Part shown: one piece after another, positions 1 through 6,916 of the stretch
Numbering within the stretch: position 1 is the stretch's first letter
Layout of the letters: each line of letters starts with the position of its first letter
Assembly (NCBI GenBank): GCA_002482815.1
Contig: DLGS01000426.1
Coordinates: forward strand, 1-8,659
Source: Bacteroidetes bacterium UBA7688
GTDB taxonomy: Bacteria > Bacteroidota > Bacteroidia > Chitinophagales > Chitinophagaceae
Direction: 5' to 3'
Length of the DNA stretch: 8,659 nt
Notes under the pieces: model-generated
Database searches by the model: none
Seen by the model: the letters and a program-made list of their open reading frames with translations, nothing else
What the model was told of the DNA's origin: nothing
Made by a program: the position numbers and the translations under genes

Positions 1-2070
1 AGCCCCAATGGTGGTTTATGGAAAAGTACTGATCATGGTTCCTCCTGGATTAATCTTACAGACACCCTGCCGACAATTGGCATTTCCGGTATAGCGGTTG
101 ATTATGCAAACTCTAATATTGTATACATTTCTACAGGCGATGAAGATGGCTCTGACTCTTACACAAGTGGTATTTATAAATCATTGGACGGTGGTTTTTC
201 GTGGACGAAGCTTAGTTATCCTTATTCCCCGTTTTCGTTGTCGGGAGAAATATTAATTAACCCTACAGACTCGAAAATGCTCTGGGTCGTAGGAAGTAAT
301 GGTATGTATAAAACGATAGATGGCGGTGCTACCTGGACAAGGAAATTAACGAGTGCCTGTAAAGAAATCCGGTTGAATCCTAAAAATCCAAATACTGTTT
401 TTGTGCTGGAAAGAGTCGGCACTAAAAGCTCAATTCTTAAATCCACCAATGCGGGCGAAACCTTCAATATGATTGATACTTTCCTGAATTCCGGAAGGAC
501 AATGATAGATGTCACAAAAGCAGACACTTCTTATTTGTACGCCCTGGTTACTAATTCAGACAACAGTTTCAGGGCCATATACCGGACAATAAATTCGGGT
601 TTGAGTTTTACTACTCAGAATACTACGACTGATATATTTTCTTATGGGTCATCTTCCAGTCGTCAGGCTTACTATGATTTAGCCTTGGCTGTTTCCGATC
701 AGGATGAGGACATGATTTTTACCGGTTGTATGGATGTCTGGAAATCTGTGGATGGCGGTGTGACGATTAAGAAAATTAATTCCTGGAATAAACCTGATAC
801 AACTAACTACACTCATGCTGATATTCACGATATGAAGTTTTATAACAATAAGTTGTACGTAGGTTCAGATGGCGGCATTTATATTTCAGATAACAACGGA
901 CTTACCTTTGCTGATAAAACAATAAACGGGCTTAATATCAGCCAGTTTTATAGGCTTGATGTGGCACAAAATGATTCAGCTCAAATAGCAGGAGGTCTGC
1001 AGGACAACGGAGGTTATAGCTATTCGGGCAATGAATGGGTAAATTATCATGGTGCAGATGGGATGGATGCTGCGATCGACCCTGCAAACCCCAACTTTCA
1101 CTATGGCTTTATTCAGTTTGGCGGCTCATTATATGCTCATGATATAACAATGCCTGATAAAGGTAAATATATTGCCCGCTCTCCTAAAGGTGAAACTGGA
1201 GAATGGATTACCCCATTGGAAGCCAGCAATGGTGGTTTGATTTATGCGGGTTTTAAGAAGATGTATGTGCTGTTAACAGATTCTTTTTATATCGTTAATA
1301 CAGATTCTTTCTCAACAAATATTCTTCAAATCCGGGTGCATCCTTATAATGATTACAAGGTCTTGCTTTCTGACGGGAAGAAGCTGTATGTGACAGACGG
1401 TACGCCGGCATTCAAATGGACACCATTCACGACTTTACCAATGAGCGGTATCAAAAATTTCGACTTCAACAGAACCACACCCTCTATTATTTACGCTATT
1501 TCAGATGCCAGTGTTTACAAGTCAACCGATAGTGGTGCAAGTTGGAAAAATATTACATACAGTCTTCCTGCAGGCGCCAAGAATGCAATAGTGCATCAGG
1601 CTAGCAGCCCAAACAATACGGTATACCTGGCTACCGCGAATGCTGTTTATTATATTAATGATTCGCTGAGCGACTGGCAATTGTTTTCCAATAACATTCC
1701 TCATACCACTATCACAGATATTGAAGTGAACAATGTGGAAAACCATGTATTGATTTCTACATACGGACGAGGTGTGTGGCGTAGCCCCGTGGCTCCTTCA
1801 GGTTTGAAGATCGAATCCCTGAACAAGGATAATTCCGGTGTGTTCTTTTATCCAAACCCTGTTTCACAAACTGCCAAACTGAATATCAGCATTAATGAAG
1901 CAGCTGAGGTTAAAATTTATAATGCAAGCGGAAGTGTAGTTTCTACGCTCAAATATGGCAAGGTGAATGCGCAGACAGAATTTGATTTTTCAGCATTCCC
2001 AAATGGTATTTACACGATTGTTCTGACTTCAGAAACACATATGATTTCCAAAAAAATACTGAAGAATTAG
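1..2070 (+). CDS. Secreted Asp-box (BNR) beta-propeller protein with T9SS type A sorting domain, 5'-truncated by the window
   Basis: The reading frame is open from the first base, so this is the last 689 residues of a longer protein; its start and signal peptide lie outside the window. A TTG at 184 is internal, because an Asp-box repeat (S9-W16) precedes it and another spans it. Repeats of the S-x-D-x-G-x-x-W type are visible at residues 9-16, 61-68, 105-112, 148-155, 196-203, 249-256, 296-303 (degenerate) and 508-515. This pattern indicates a sortilin/VPS10 or GH74-like propeller. A GGLQDNGG stretch at 331-338 and GRGVWRSP at 589-596, which closes the propeller, are common in such bacterial proteins. 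Residues about 613-689 form the C-terminal sorting domain: FFYPNP at 615-620, a KIYNASG strand, an FPNGIY turn and a basic end (KKILKN). In known T9SS cargo this domain directs export across the outer membrane and is usually cleaved. Enzyme activity cannot be assigned; a GH74-like hydrolase or a binding or adhesion role are both possible. A strong terminator follows. Confidence 0.88.
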   Translation, partial: SPNGGLWKSTDHGSSWINLTDTLPTIGISGIAVDYANSNIVYISTGDEDGSDSYTSGIYKSLDGGFSWTKLSYPYSPFSLSGEILINPTDSKMLWVVGSNGMYKTIDGGATWTRKLTSACKEIRLNPKNPNTVFVLERVGTKSSILKSTNAGETFNMIDTFLNSGRTMIDVTKADTSYLYALVTNSDNSFRAIYRTINSGLSFTTQNTTTDIFSYGSSSSRQAYYDLALAVSDQDEDMIFTGCMDVWKSVDGGVTIKKINSWNKPDTTNYTHADIHDMKFYNNKLYVGSDGGIYISDNNGLTFADKTINGLNISQFYRLDVAQNDSAQIAGGLQDNGGYSYSGNEWVNYHGADGMDAAIDPANPNFHYGFIQFGGSLYAHDITMPDKGKYIARSPKGETGEWITPLEASNGGLIYAGFKKMYVLLTDSFYIVNTDSFSTNILQIRVHPYNDYKVLLSDGKKLYVTDGTPAFKWTPFTTLPMSGIKNFDFNRTTPSIIYAISDASVYKSTDSGASWKNITYSLPAGAKNAIVHQASSPNNTVYLATANAVYYINDSLSDWQLFSNNIPHTTITDIEVNNVENHVLISTYGRGVWRSPVAPSGLKIESLNKDNSGVFFYPNPVSQTAKLNISINEAAEVKIYNASGSVVSTLKYGKVNAQTEFDFSAFPNGIYTIVLTSETHMISKKILKN

Positions 2071-2098
2071 GTAAATAATTTTATTTGATTAAGTAAAT

Positions 2099-2127
2099 GG
2101 CAGCCGGTTTTTCCGGCTGCCGTTTTT
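2099..2127 (+). terminator. Rho-independent terminator after the T9SS propeller gene
   Basis: A perfect 9-bp stem, GGCAGCCGG (2099-2107) paired with CCGGCTGCC (2113-2121), encloses a TTTTT loop. It is followed by G and five T (2123-2127). It lies 28 bases after the propeller stop codon and about 70 bases before priA, so it should separate the two transcripts. The stem is GC-rich in an AT-rich gap, which makes chance unlikely. An A-rich run follows at 2128-2136, so some activity on the opposite strand is conceivable, but no gene faces it. Confidence 0.9.
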
Positions 2128-2197
2128 ATAAAAAAACTCGTCGTTAAAATCTTGAATTAACGCAAACCATTTAGGCAAATCAGTAACTTGCAGTTCA

Positions 2198-4660
2198 ATG
2201 ATGGATTCCCATTTTCGTTTCGCTGAAATAATTTTACCCCTCAATTTACCACAGACACTTACCTATGGTGTGCCATTGGATTTTCAGGGTAAAATAGAAA
2301 TAGGCATGAGGGTGGAAGTTGCATTGAAAGGCAATAAATTTTTCGCGGGTATTGTTCAGCATCTACACAATAATAAACCTGATTCTTACGAAGTAAAGCC
2401 TATCAGAAGCATACTGGATCAATCTCCTGTCGTCAATGAATGGCAACTTAAGTTTTGGGACTGGATTGAAAAATATTATATCGCATCTCCGGGTGAAGTG
2501 ATGAACGCTGCCTTACCTGCACATCTTAAACTGATGAGCGAAACGCGCCTGGAATGGGCGGATAAGCCTCATCATGATAGTATCGCCTGGAGCAATCAGG
2601 CATTTCTTGCAGTTGAAAATTTGTTGCTCAAAAAGGAGCTGACCATCAGTGAACTCCGCCAGATTGTGGGGCCATCTTTTTTACCGCAGGTAATCAATGA
2701 ATTGATAGAAAATGAAGTGGTTTACCTGAATGAAGGCCTGGAACCAACGTACAGACCTCGTCGGGAGAAAGTGCTGTTTCTGGCTGAAGAATATAAGGAC
2801 GAATCGATACTGCATCAATTGTTCGACAAGCTGCAGAAGTCTTTGGTGCAGCAAAAATTAATGATGGGCTTTCTTAGTTTGTCCAAACAAAACGGTTTTG
2901 TATTGCGGGCAGAATTATTGGATTATACAAAAGCCACAACCGCTCAATTAAAACCCTTAATAGAAAAAGGAATTTTAAAAGTAGAAGAGCGCGATGCAGA
3001 CCGCTTGAATTATGTCGCCAGCGAAAAAGCAGGTCCTATAGAGCTGACAGAAGCGCAAACAAAAGCGATAGAGACTGTCAGGCATTCTTTTGAAGAAAAG
3101 GATGTCTGCCTGATTCAGGGTGTTACCGGTTCCGGGAAAACCTTGCTATATATTAAACTGATTAAAGACTGTATTGAACAAGGCAAGCAGGCAATTTTCT
3201 TATTACCGGAAATTGGATTGACGACACAATTAGTAAGTCGGTTACATGCTTATTTTGGTGAAGAAATGGGTGTTTATCACAGTCGTTTTTCGCACAATGA
3301 ACGTATCGAAATCTGGGAAAAAGTTCGCCGGAATACCTATAAAGTTGTGGTGGGCACCCGCTCCGCATTATGGCTGCCCTATAATAGTTTAGGAATAGTG
3401 GTAGTGGATGAAGAGCACGATGCATCCTACAAGCAACAGGATCCATCACCAAGATTTCACGCCAGGGATGCAGCCATTTATCTTGCAAAATTGTACAATG
3501 CAAAAGTTCTGCTTGGCTCAGCAACACCTTCGGTTGAAAGCCTGTACAATGTGCAAATGCATAAGTATGGATTTGCTTTATTGAGTGAAAGATTTCAGGG
3601 AGTAAAGATGCCCGAAGTGCAATTGATTGATGCCCGATCGCTGGATAAAATGTATAAGCAAAATGTGCGGATGCTGACTCCGGAGCTTATAGAAGCAATG
3701 AACGCTGCTTTATATAAGGGTAAGCAGGTTATTTTGTTTCAGAATAAAAGGGGTTACAGTCCTTTCCAGATGTGCCGCAGCTGTGGCTGGGTGCCGCAAT
3801 GCAGCAATTGTTCTGTTGCCCTTACGTATCACAAAAGCACAGACAAATTACATTGTCATTATTGTGGCATGAAAGTTCGTGTGCAGCATCATTGTCTCAA
3901 ATGTGGCAGTGTGGATATTGTGAGCAAGACTTTTGGTACACAGAAAATTGAAGAAGAAGTACAACAGGTTTTTCCGAAGGCAAGAATAGCCCGGATGGAT
4001 ACTGACAGCACGCGTGGAAAACAACAGTTTGCGCAGTTGCTGGATAAATTGCACAAGCATCAGATTGATATCTTGGTGGGCACACAAATGGTGGTAAAGG
4101 GTTTGGATTTCCCTAATGTTTCCCTGGTGGGAATTCTCAGTGCAGATAGTTTGCTTAGCTATCCGGATTTCAGGGTGAATGAACGTGCGTTTCAATTGAT
4201 GTCGCAGGTAAGCGGACGGGCAGGGCGAGTGGATGGTGAAGGGCAGGTGCTGGTGCAGACTTACAACCTGCAGCATCCGGTGTTGCAATGGGTAAAGCAA
4301 CACGATACGCGCAGTTTTTATATCAATGAAATCGGATATCGTCAGCAATTCAATTACCCGCCTTTTTCCAGGATTATCAAAATTATTTGCCGTCATCGCG
4401 AAGAGCAGAAAGCAATCGACGGTGCGACAGAAATGGCCCAGCCTTTATTACAAATTGAAGGCATTACTGTGCAAGGGCCATTGCCGGCGTCGGTTGCCCG
4501 TGTGCGTAATCAGTTTGTTCAGGAAGTATGGATTAAATGTCCGAGGGAAAATACCATCCTTCGCCAAGTGAAAGACGCTTTAAAGCAACAACGGATGCTG
4601 ACCGCTTCAAAGCGTGGCTTTTCGGCACTGCAGATTATCTTTGATGTCGATACTGTATAG
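2198..4660 (+). CDS. priA: Primosomal protein N' (replication restart DNA helicase PriA)
   Basis: PriA is a 3'-to-5' superfamily 2 helicase. It recognises stalled forks and D-loops and reloads the replicative helicase outside oriC. The 820-residue product is longer than E. coli PriA (732), as is usual in Bacteroidota. The N-terminus (about 1-105, starting FRFAEIILPLNLPQTLTYGVP) matches the 3'-DNA-binding domain. The helicase core starts near residue 282 (ELTEAQ). It holds Walker A GVTGSGKT at 308-315 (K314), DEEH at 404-407, GSATPS at 440-445, GTQMVVKGLDFP at 628-639 and QVSGRAGR at 670-677. All eight zinc-site cysteines are present, at 526, 529, 535, 538, 553, 556, 566 and 569, in four CxxC pairs. 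The C-terminal domain runs from about 720. Two ATG codons are adjacent (2198 and 2201) and neither has a Shine-Dalgarno sequence; the second could equally be the start. The gene appears to be its own unit, with the terminator at 2099-2127 upstream. No defect is seen. Confidence 0.97.
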   Translation: MMDSHFRFAEIILPLNLPQTLTYGVPLDFQGKIEIGMRVEVALKGNKFFAGIVQHLHNNKPDSYEVKPIRSILDQSPVVNEWQLKFWDWIEKYYIASPGEVMNAALPAHLKLMSETRLEWADKPHHDSIAWSNQAFLAVENLLLKKELTISELRQIVGPSFLPQVINELIENEVVYLNEGLEPTYRPRREKVLFLAEEYKDESILHQLFDKLQKSLVQQKLMMGFLSLSKQNGFVLRAELLDYTKATTAQLKPLIEKGILKVEERDADRLNYVASEKAGPIELTEAQTKAIETVRHSFEEKDVCLIQGVTGSGKTLLYIKLIKDCIEQGKQAIFLLPEIGLTTQLVSRLHAYFGEEMGVYHSRFSHNERIEIWEKVRRNTYKVVVGTRSALWLPYNSLGIVVVDEEHDASYKQQDPSPRFHARDAAIYLAKLYNAKVLLGSATPSVESLYNVQMHKYGFALLSERFQGVKMPEVQLIDARSLDKMYKQNVRMLTPELIEAMNAALYKGKQVILFQNKRGYSPFQMCRSCGWVPQCSNCSVALTYHKSTDKLHCHYCGMKVRVQHHCLKCGSVDIVSKTFGTQKIEEEVQQVFPKARIARMDTDSTRGKQQFAQLLDKLHKHQIDILVGTQMVVKGLDFPNVSLVGILSADSLLSYPDFRVNERAFQLMSQVSGRAGRVDGEGQVLVQTYNLQHPVLQWVKQHDTRSFYINEIGYRQQFNYPPFSRIIKIICRHREEQKAIDGATEMAQPLLQIEGITVQGPLPASVARVRNQFVQEVWIKCPRENTILRQVKDALKQQRMLTASKRGFSALQIIFDVDTV

Positions 4661-4690
4661 TTAGTCCAATTCATAAAATAAGATTTCACC

Positions 4691-4771
4691 ATGCAATTGA
4701 AGTTGGAAATATTAACCTTCTTGTGTTTATTCTCAGGCACAGCAGGTAAAGATTTTGGTAGCCTAAATTAA
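4691..4771 (+). other. Short leader-like reading frame (26 codons) before the barrel gene
   Basis: In the 116-base gap between priA and the barrel gene an ATG at 4691 opens a 26-residue frame that ends in TAA at 4769-4771, five bases before the next ATG. The peptide begins MQLKLEIL, continues with a hydrophobic stretch (LTFLCLFSG) and a small-residue TAG, and ends KDFGSLN. It thus has the shape of a signal peptide and loosely resembles the start of the following protein (MKLKILIV). It could be the decayed 5' end of a related gene, a translated leader, or chance in AT-rich DNA. No Shine-Dalgarno sequence is visible. Translation is not demonstrated. Confidence 0.22.
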
Positions 4772-4776
4772 TAGAT

Positions 4777-5448
4777 ATGAAACTCAAAATTTTGATTGTG
4801 TGCTTAGTCACCTGTATCCCTTTTTTCTCAACTGCGCAATCGCTTCAAATTGGTGTTGAGGCGGGTGCCAGCTATTCTTCTGAAAAAATTTCTTTTATCA
4901 ATAGTTATGTAAATAAAATTACTAAACAACGAATTAATGCAAGATTTGGAATTCCAGTCAATTTTAGTTTTGGTAATTCTATGAAGTTCAATTCCGGACT
5001 ATTTTATAAAACAAAAGGGATTAATGATTATCCAACCCAAAATTCTCAAACTAAAATTATATCTTTTTCAAGTATTGAAATACCACTGATTTTGACGACT
5101 ACCAAATCGTCACTTAAAAAAGATCATTTTTATGCCGGTTTTGGACCTTATATAAGTTTGGGTGTTAATGGTCAGAAGAAAAGTTTGGATCAAAATAGTC
5201 AGAAAAGTGAAAAAGTTCTTTTTGGTAATAAACCAGGTGTCTATGATTTGCGACCTTTAGAGTATGGAATTCAATTGCAAACGGGTATTGAATTAAAAAA
5301 CGGTGTCTTTTGTAAATTGATATTACAAAAACAGTTGAATAATCAGGCAATAAAAGTGACAAACACAAATACTGCGGCAATGAGCCAAATACAAACCTTA
5401 GCCTATTTAGGCTTAACCGTTGGTTATTTAATTAATTTAAAAAAATAA
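4777..5448 (+). CDS. PorT-like outer-membrane beta-barrel protein
   Basis: The 223-residue product has a typical Sec signal peptide: K2 and K4, a hydrophobic core at residues 5-17 and a likely cleavage after STA (A20), leaving Q21 at the new N-terminus. The mature part begins LQIGVEAGASYS and is made of alternating short strands, such as IPVNFSFG, FNSGLFYKTKG, IEIPLILTT, HFYAGFGPYISLGVNG, YGIQLQTGIELKNG and a final LAYLGLTVGYLI. This is the pattern of the Bacteroidota outer membrane beta-barrel family (OMP_b-brl_2, often called PorT family); about 200 residues fits an eight-stranded barrel. These family clues are weak in detail and no ligand or partner can be named. Base composition is strikingly AT-rich: four 60-base lines I counted hold about 25-32% G+C, against 47-48% in two lines of the next gene. 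The beta-lactamase gene starts 7 bp after its stop, which suggests co-transcription. No Shine-Dalgarno sequence precedes the ATG. Confidence 0.75.
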   Translation: MKLKILIVCLVTCIPFFSTAQSLQIGVEAGASYSSEKISFINSYVNKITKQRINARFGIPVNFSFGNSMKFNSGLFYKTKGINDYPTQNSQTKIISFSSIEIPLILTTTKSSLKKDHFYAGFGPYISLGVNGQKKSLDQNSQKSEKVLFGNKPGVYDLRPLEYGIQLQTGIELKNGVFCKLILQKQLNNQAIKVTNTNTAAMSQIQTLAYLGLTVGYLINLKK

Positions 5449-5455
5449 GAAGGTA

Positions 5456-6352
5456 ATGAAGCAAGTCCTTAGGTTTTTCTCATTTGTATTTATTGTGGTA
5501 TCTACCGCTACAGTCCAGGCCCAGGTTAAAGATTTGCGCAGCCAGCTTACAACATTTATTAAACCTTATAAAGCTACCATAGGCATTGCCATTAAATGTA
5601 TCGAAACCGGTGATACACTCAGTGTAAATAATGCGCACCATTATCCCATGCAAAGTGTTTATAAATTTCCTTTGGCGATGGCTGTCCTTCACCAGGTGGA
5701 TGAAGGAAAAATGAGCCTGGATCAGAAAGTGCATATCAATAAAAAGGATATGGATAAAGATACGTGGAGCCCGATGTACAAGAAATATCCGAATGGAAAT
5801 GTAGACCTGAGCCTGGGAGAATTATTGGAATACGCTGTTTCGCAAAGCGATAATAATGCCTGCGATATTTTGTTTCGTTTACTCGGTGGACCGGCAAAAG
5901 CAAACGAGTACATTCATAGTATTGGTTTCTCCAAAATTCAGATGGTGGCTACCGAACGTGAGATGCATCAGAAATGGACTGCGCAGTATACAAACTGGGC
6001 GGAGCCTGCCGAGATGGTTGCTTTGCTGGAAGCGTTCTGTAAAGGAAAATATTTGTCGAAAAGCAGTACTGACTTTTTGATGAAACTGATGGTAAATTCT
6101 GCTAACAGTCCCAAAAGATTAAAAGGACTATTGCCGGCAATGACTGTTGTGGCGCATAAGACAGGTTCTTCAGGTGACAATGGCAAAGGTTTGATTGGTG
6201 CTACAAACGATGTGGGAATCATCACCCTGCCCGACGGCAGGCATCTGGCTATTACCGTTTTTGTGTCAGATGCAAAGGAAGATTTTGATACGACAGAAAG
6301 TATTATTGCACAAATAGCAAAAGCTGCGTATGATTTTTACCTTTTACAATAA
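5456..6352 (+). CDS. bla: Class A beta-lactamase, subclass A2 (PER/VEB/CfxA-like)
   Basis: This is a periplasmic serine beta-lactamase that hydrolyses the beta-lactam ring through an acyl-enzyme. The 298-residue length is normal. The signal peptide is residues 1-22, cut after VQA. All catalytic motifs are visible: S67-V-Y-K70 (Ambler S70xxK73), S131-D-N133 (SDN loop) and K235-T-G237 (KTG box, within AHKTGSSGDN). The omega-loop glutamate is E167 (Ambler E166) in TEREMH. Glutamine before the nucleophile (Q66, Ambler 69) and histidine at H171 (Ambler 170, where most class A enzymes have Asn), with the QYTNW that follows, are the marks of the subclass containing PER, VEB, TLA and CfxA. Members range from cephalosporinases to extended-spectrum enzymes; this one's spectrum cannot be read from sequence. 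It starts 7 bp after the barrel gene. GAAGG (5449-5453) lies only two bases from the ATG, too close for a good Shine-Dalgarno site. No AmpR/LysR or BlaI/BlaR1 regulator is adjacent, so expression is probably constitutive or linked to the upstream gene. Confidence 0.95.
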   Translation: MKQVLRFFSFVFIVVSTATVQAQVKDLRSQLTTFIKPYKATIGIAIKCIETGDTLSVNNAHHYPMQSVYKFPLAMAVLHQVDEGKMSLDQKVHINKKDMDKDTWSPMYKKYPNGNVDLSLGELLEYAVSQSDNNACDILFRLLGGPAKANEYIHSIGFSKIQMVATEREMHQKWTAQYTNWAEPAEMVALLEAFCKGKYLSKSSTDFLMKLMVNSANSPKRLKGLLPAMTVVAHKTGSSGDNGKGLIGATNDVGIITLPDGRHLAITVFVSDAKEDFDTTESIIAQIAKAAYDFYLLQ

Positions 6353-6358
6353 GTGCCA

Positions 6359-6826
6359 ATGAAAATAATGGCAAGCGCCAGCCTGAACGCTGCACAAAAG
6401 GAATCCGTTTTTGAATTGTGGAATGCTGAATATCCCGCTCAGCTGGCCTTCCACGCCTTGCAGGATTTTGAAAATTACCTTCGTGTTTTGCATCAGCCAA
6501 CACATTTGCTCGCAATTAATCAGCATGGAGATTTGTGCGGCTGGGCATTTTCTTTCGAGCGGGAAGGGGAGTGCTGGTTTGCAATAATTATACATAACAC
6601 CGCTCAAAGAACTGGTTTGGGAACCCGGTTACTTGATGAATTGAAAATTCTCAATTCTATCCTGAACGGCTGGGTGACTGACCATCCTGATTATAAGAAA
6701 ATGAATGGCGAACCTTACCATTCACCAATGCAATTTTATATAAAAAATGCCTTTCAGGTATGTCCGGAAATTCGCCTGGAAACGGACAAACTATCTGCGG
6801 TAAAAATCAAATGGCCGGGTACCTGA
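6359..6826 (+). CDS. GNAT-family N-acetyltransferase
   Basis: The product, 155 residues from the ATG at 6359, is a small single-domain protein. It has the GNAT acetyl-CoA-binding motif Q83-R-T-G-L-G88, preceded by a hydrophobic strand (WFAIIIH) and followed by the helix TRLLDELK. GNAT enzymes transfer acetyl groups from acetyl-CoA to amines, protein N-termini, antibiotics or polyamines; the acceptor here is unknown. After motif A comes GWVTDHPDYKKMNGEPYHSP and then a MQFYIKNAF segment, corresponding to the usual late 'FYxxxGF' motif. The frame also allows a GTG at 6353, directly after the beta-lactamase TAA (6350-6352), and an ATG at 6368. I prefer ATG 6359, which leaves six bases between the genes and makes translational coupling likely. 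It is probably the last gene of the barrel/bla unit. No terminator hairpin follows. Aminoglycoside-type resistance activity should not be assumed from its position next to bla. Confidence 0.82.
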   Translation: MKIMASASLNAAQKESVFELWNAEYPAQLAFHALQDFENYLRVLHQPTHLLAINQHGDLCGWAFSFEREGECWFAIIIHNTAQRTGLGTRLLDELKILNSILNGWVTDHPDYKKMNGEPYHSPMQFYIKNAFQVCPEIRLETDKLSAVKIKWPGT

Positions 6827-6882
6827 TATAGATGTCAATTATACATTACTTATTATTTAACGAATTAGTAGATTAAAAATCG

Positions 6883-6890
6883 TACCTTCG
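6883..6890 (+). promoter_or_regulatory. Probable Bacteroidota -7 promoter box of the DEAD-box helicase gene
   Basis: TACCTTCG matches the Bacteroidota sigma-70-type -7 consensus TAnnTTTG at all fixed positions but one. It lies 26 bases before the helicase ATG, in the 90-base gap after the acetyltransferase gene, and implies a short AT-rich 5' leader of roughly 20 bases. A clear -33 TTG element at the usual 19-21 base distance is not seen, which lowers confidence. No Shine-Dalgarno sequence lies between the box and the ATG. Confidence 0.45.
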
Positions 6891-6916
6891 CGGCTTAATT
6901 ACAAGTTCTTAATATA

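Noticed and set aside
184..186. TTG as start codon of the propeller gene
   Set aside because: The frame is open to base 1 and upstream codons encode another Asp-box repeat (STDHGSSW). The TTG sits in the middle of a repeat.
2172..2179. TAGGCAAA as a -7 box for priA
   Set aside because: Only the TA matches the TAnnTTTG consensus. The priA promoter cannot be placed from the sequence.
3848..4396. 182-codon open frame on the - strand inside priA
   Set aside because: It lies fully within a gene whose helicase and zinc motifs are intact on the + strand. Its translation has no recognisable domain.
4747..4757. TAAAGATTTTG as a -7 promoter box before the barrel gene
   Set aside because: The spacing between TA and TTTG is four or more bases instead of two, and no -33 TTG sits at the right distance.
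4661..4776. Terminator or structured RNA after priA
   Set aside because: No GC-rich inverted repeat followed by T residues is present; the gap is AT-rich and unstructured by eye.
4804..4815. Lipobox (LVTC) in the barrel protein signal peptide
   Set aside because: Position -1 is Thr instead of Gly/Ala/Ser and the Cys sits inside the hydrophobic core. The STA-Q site further on fits signal peptidase I better.
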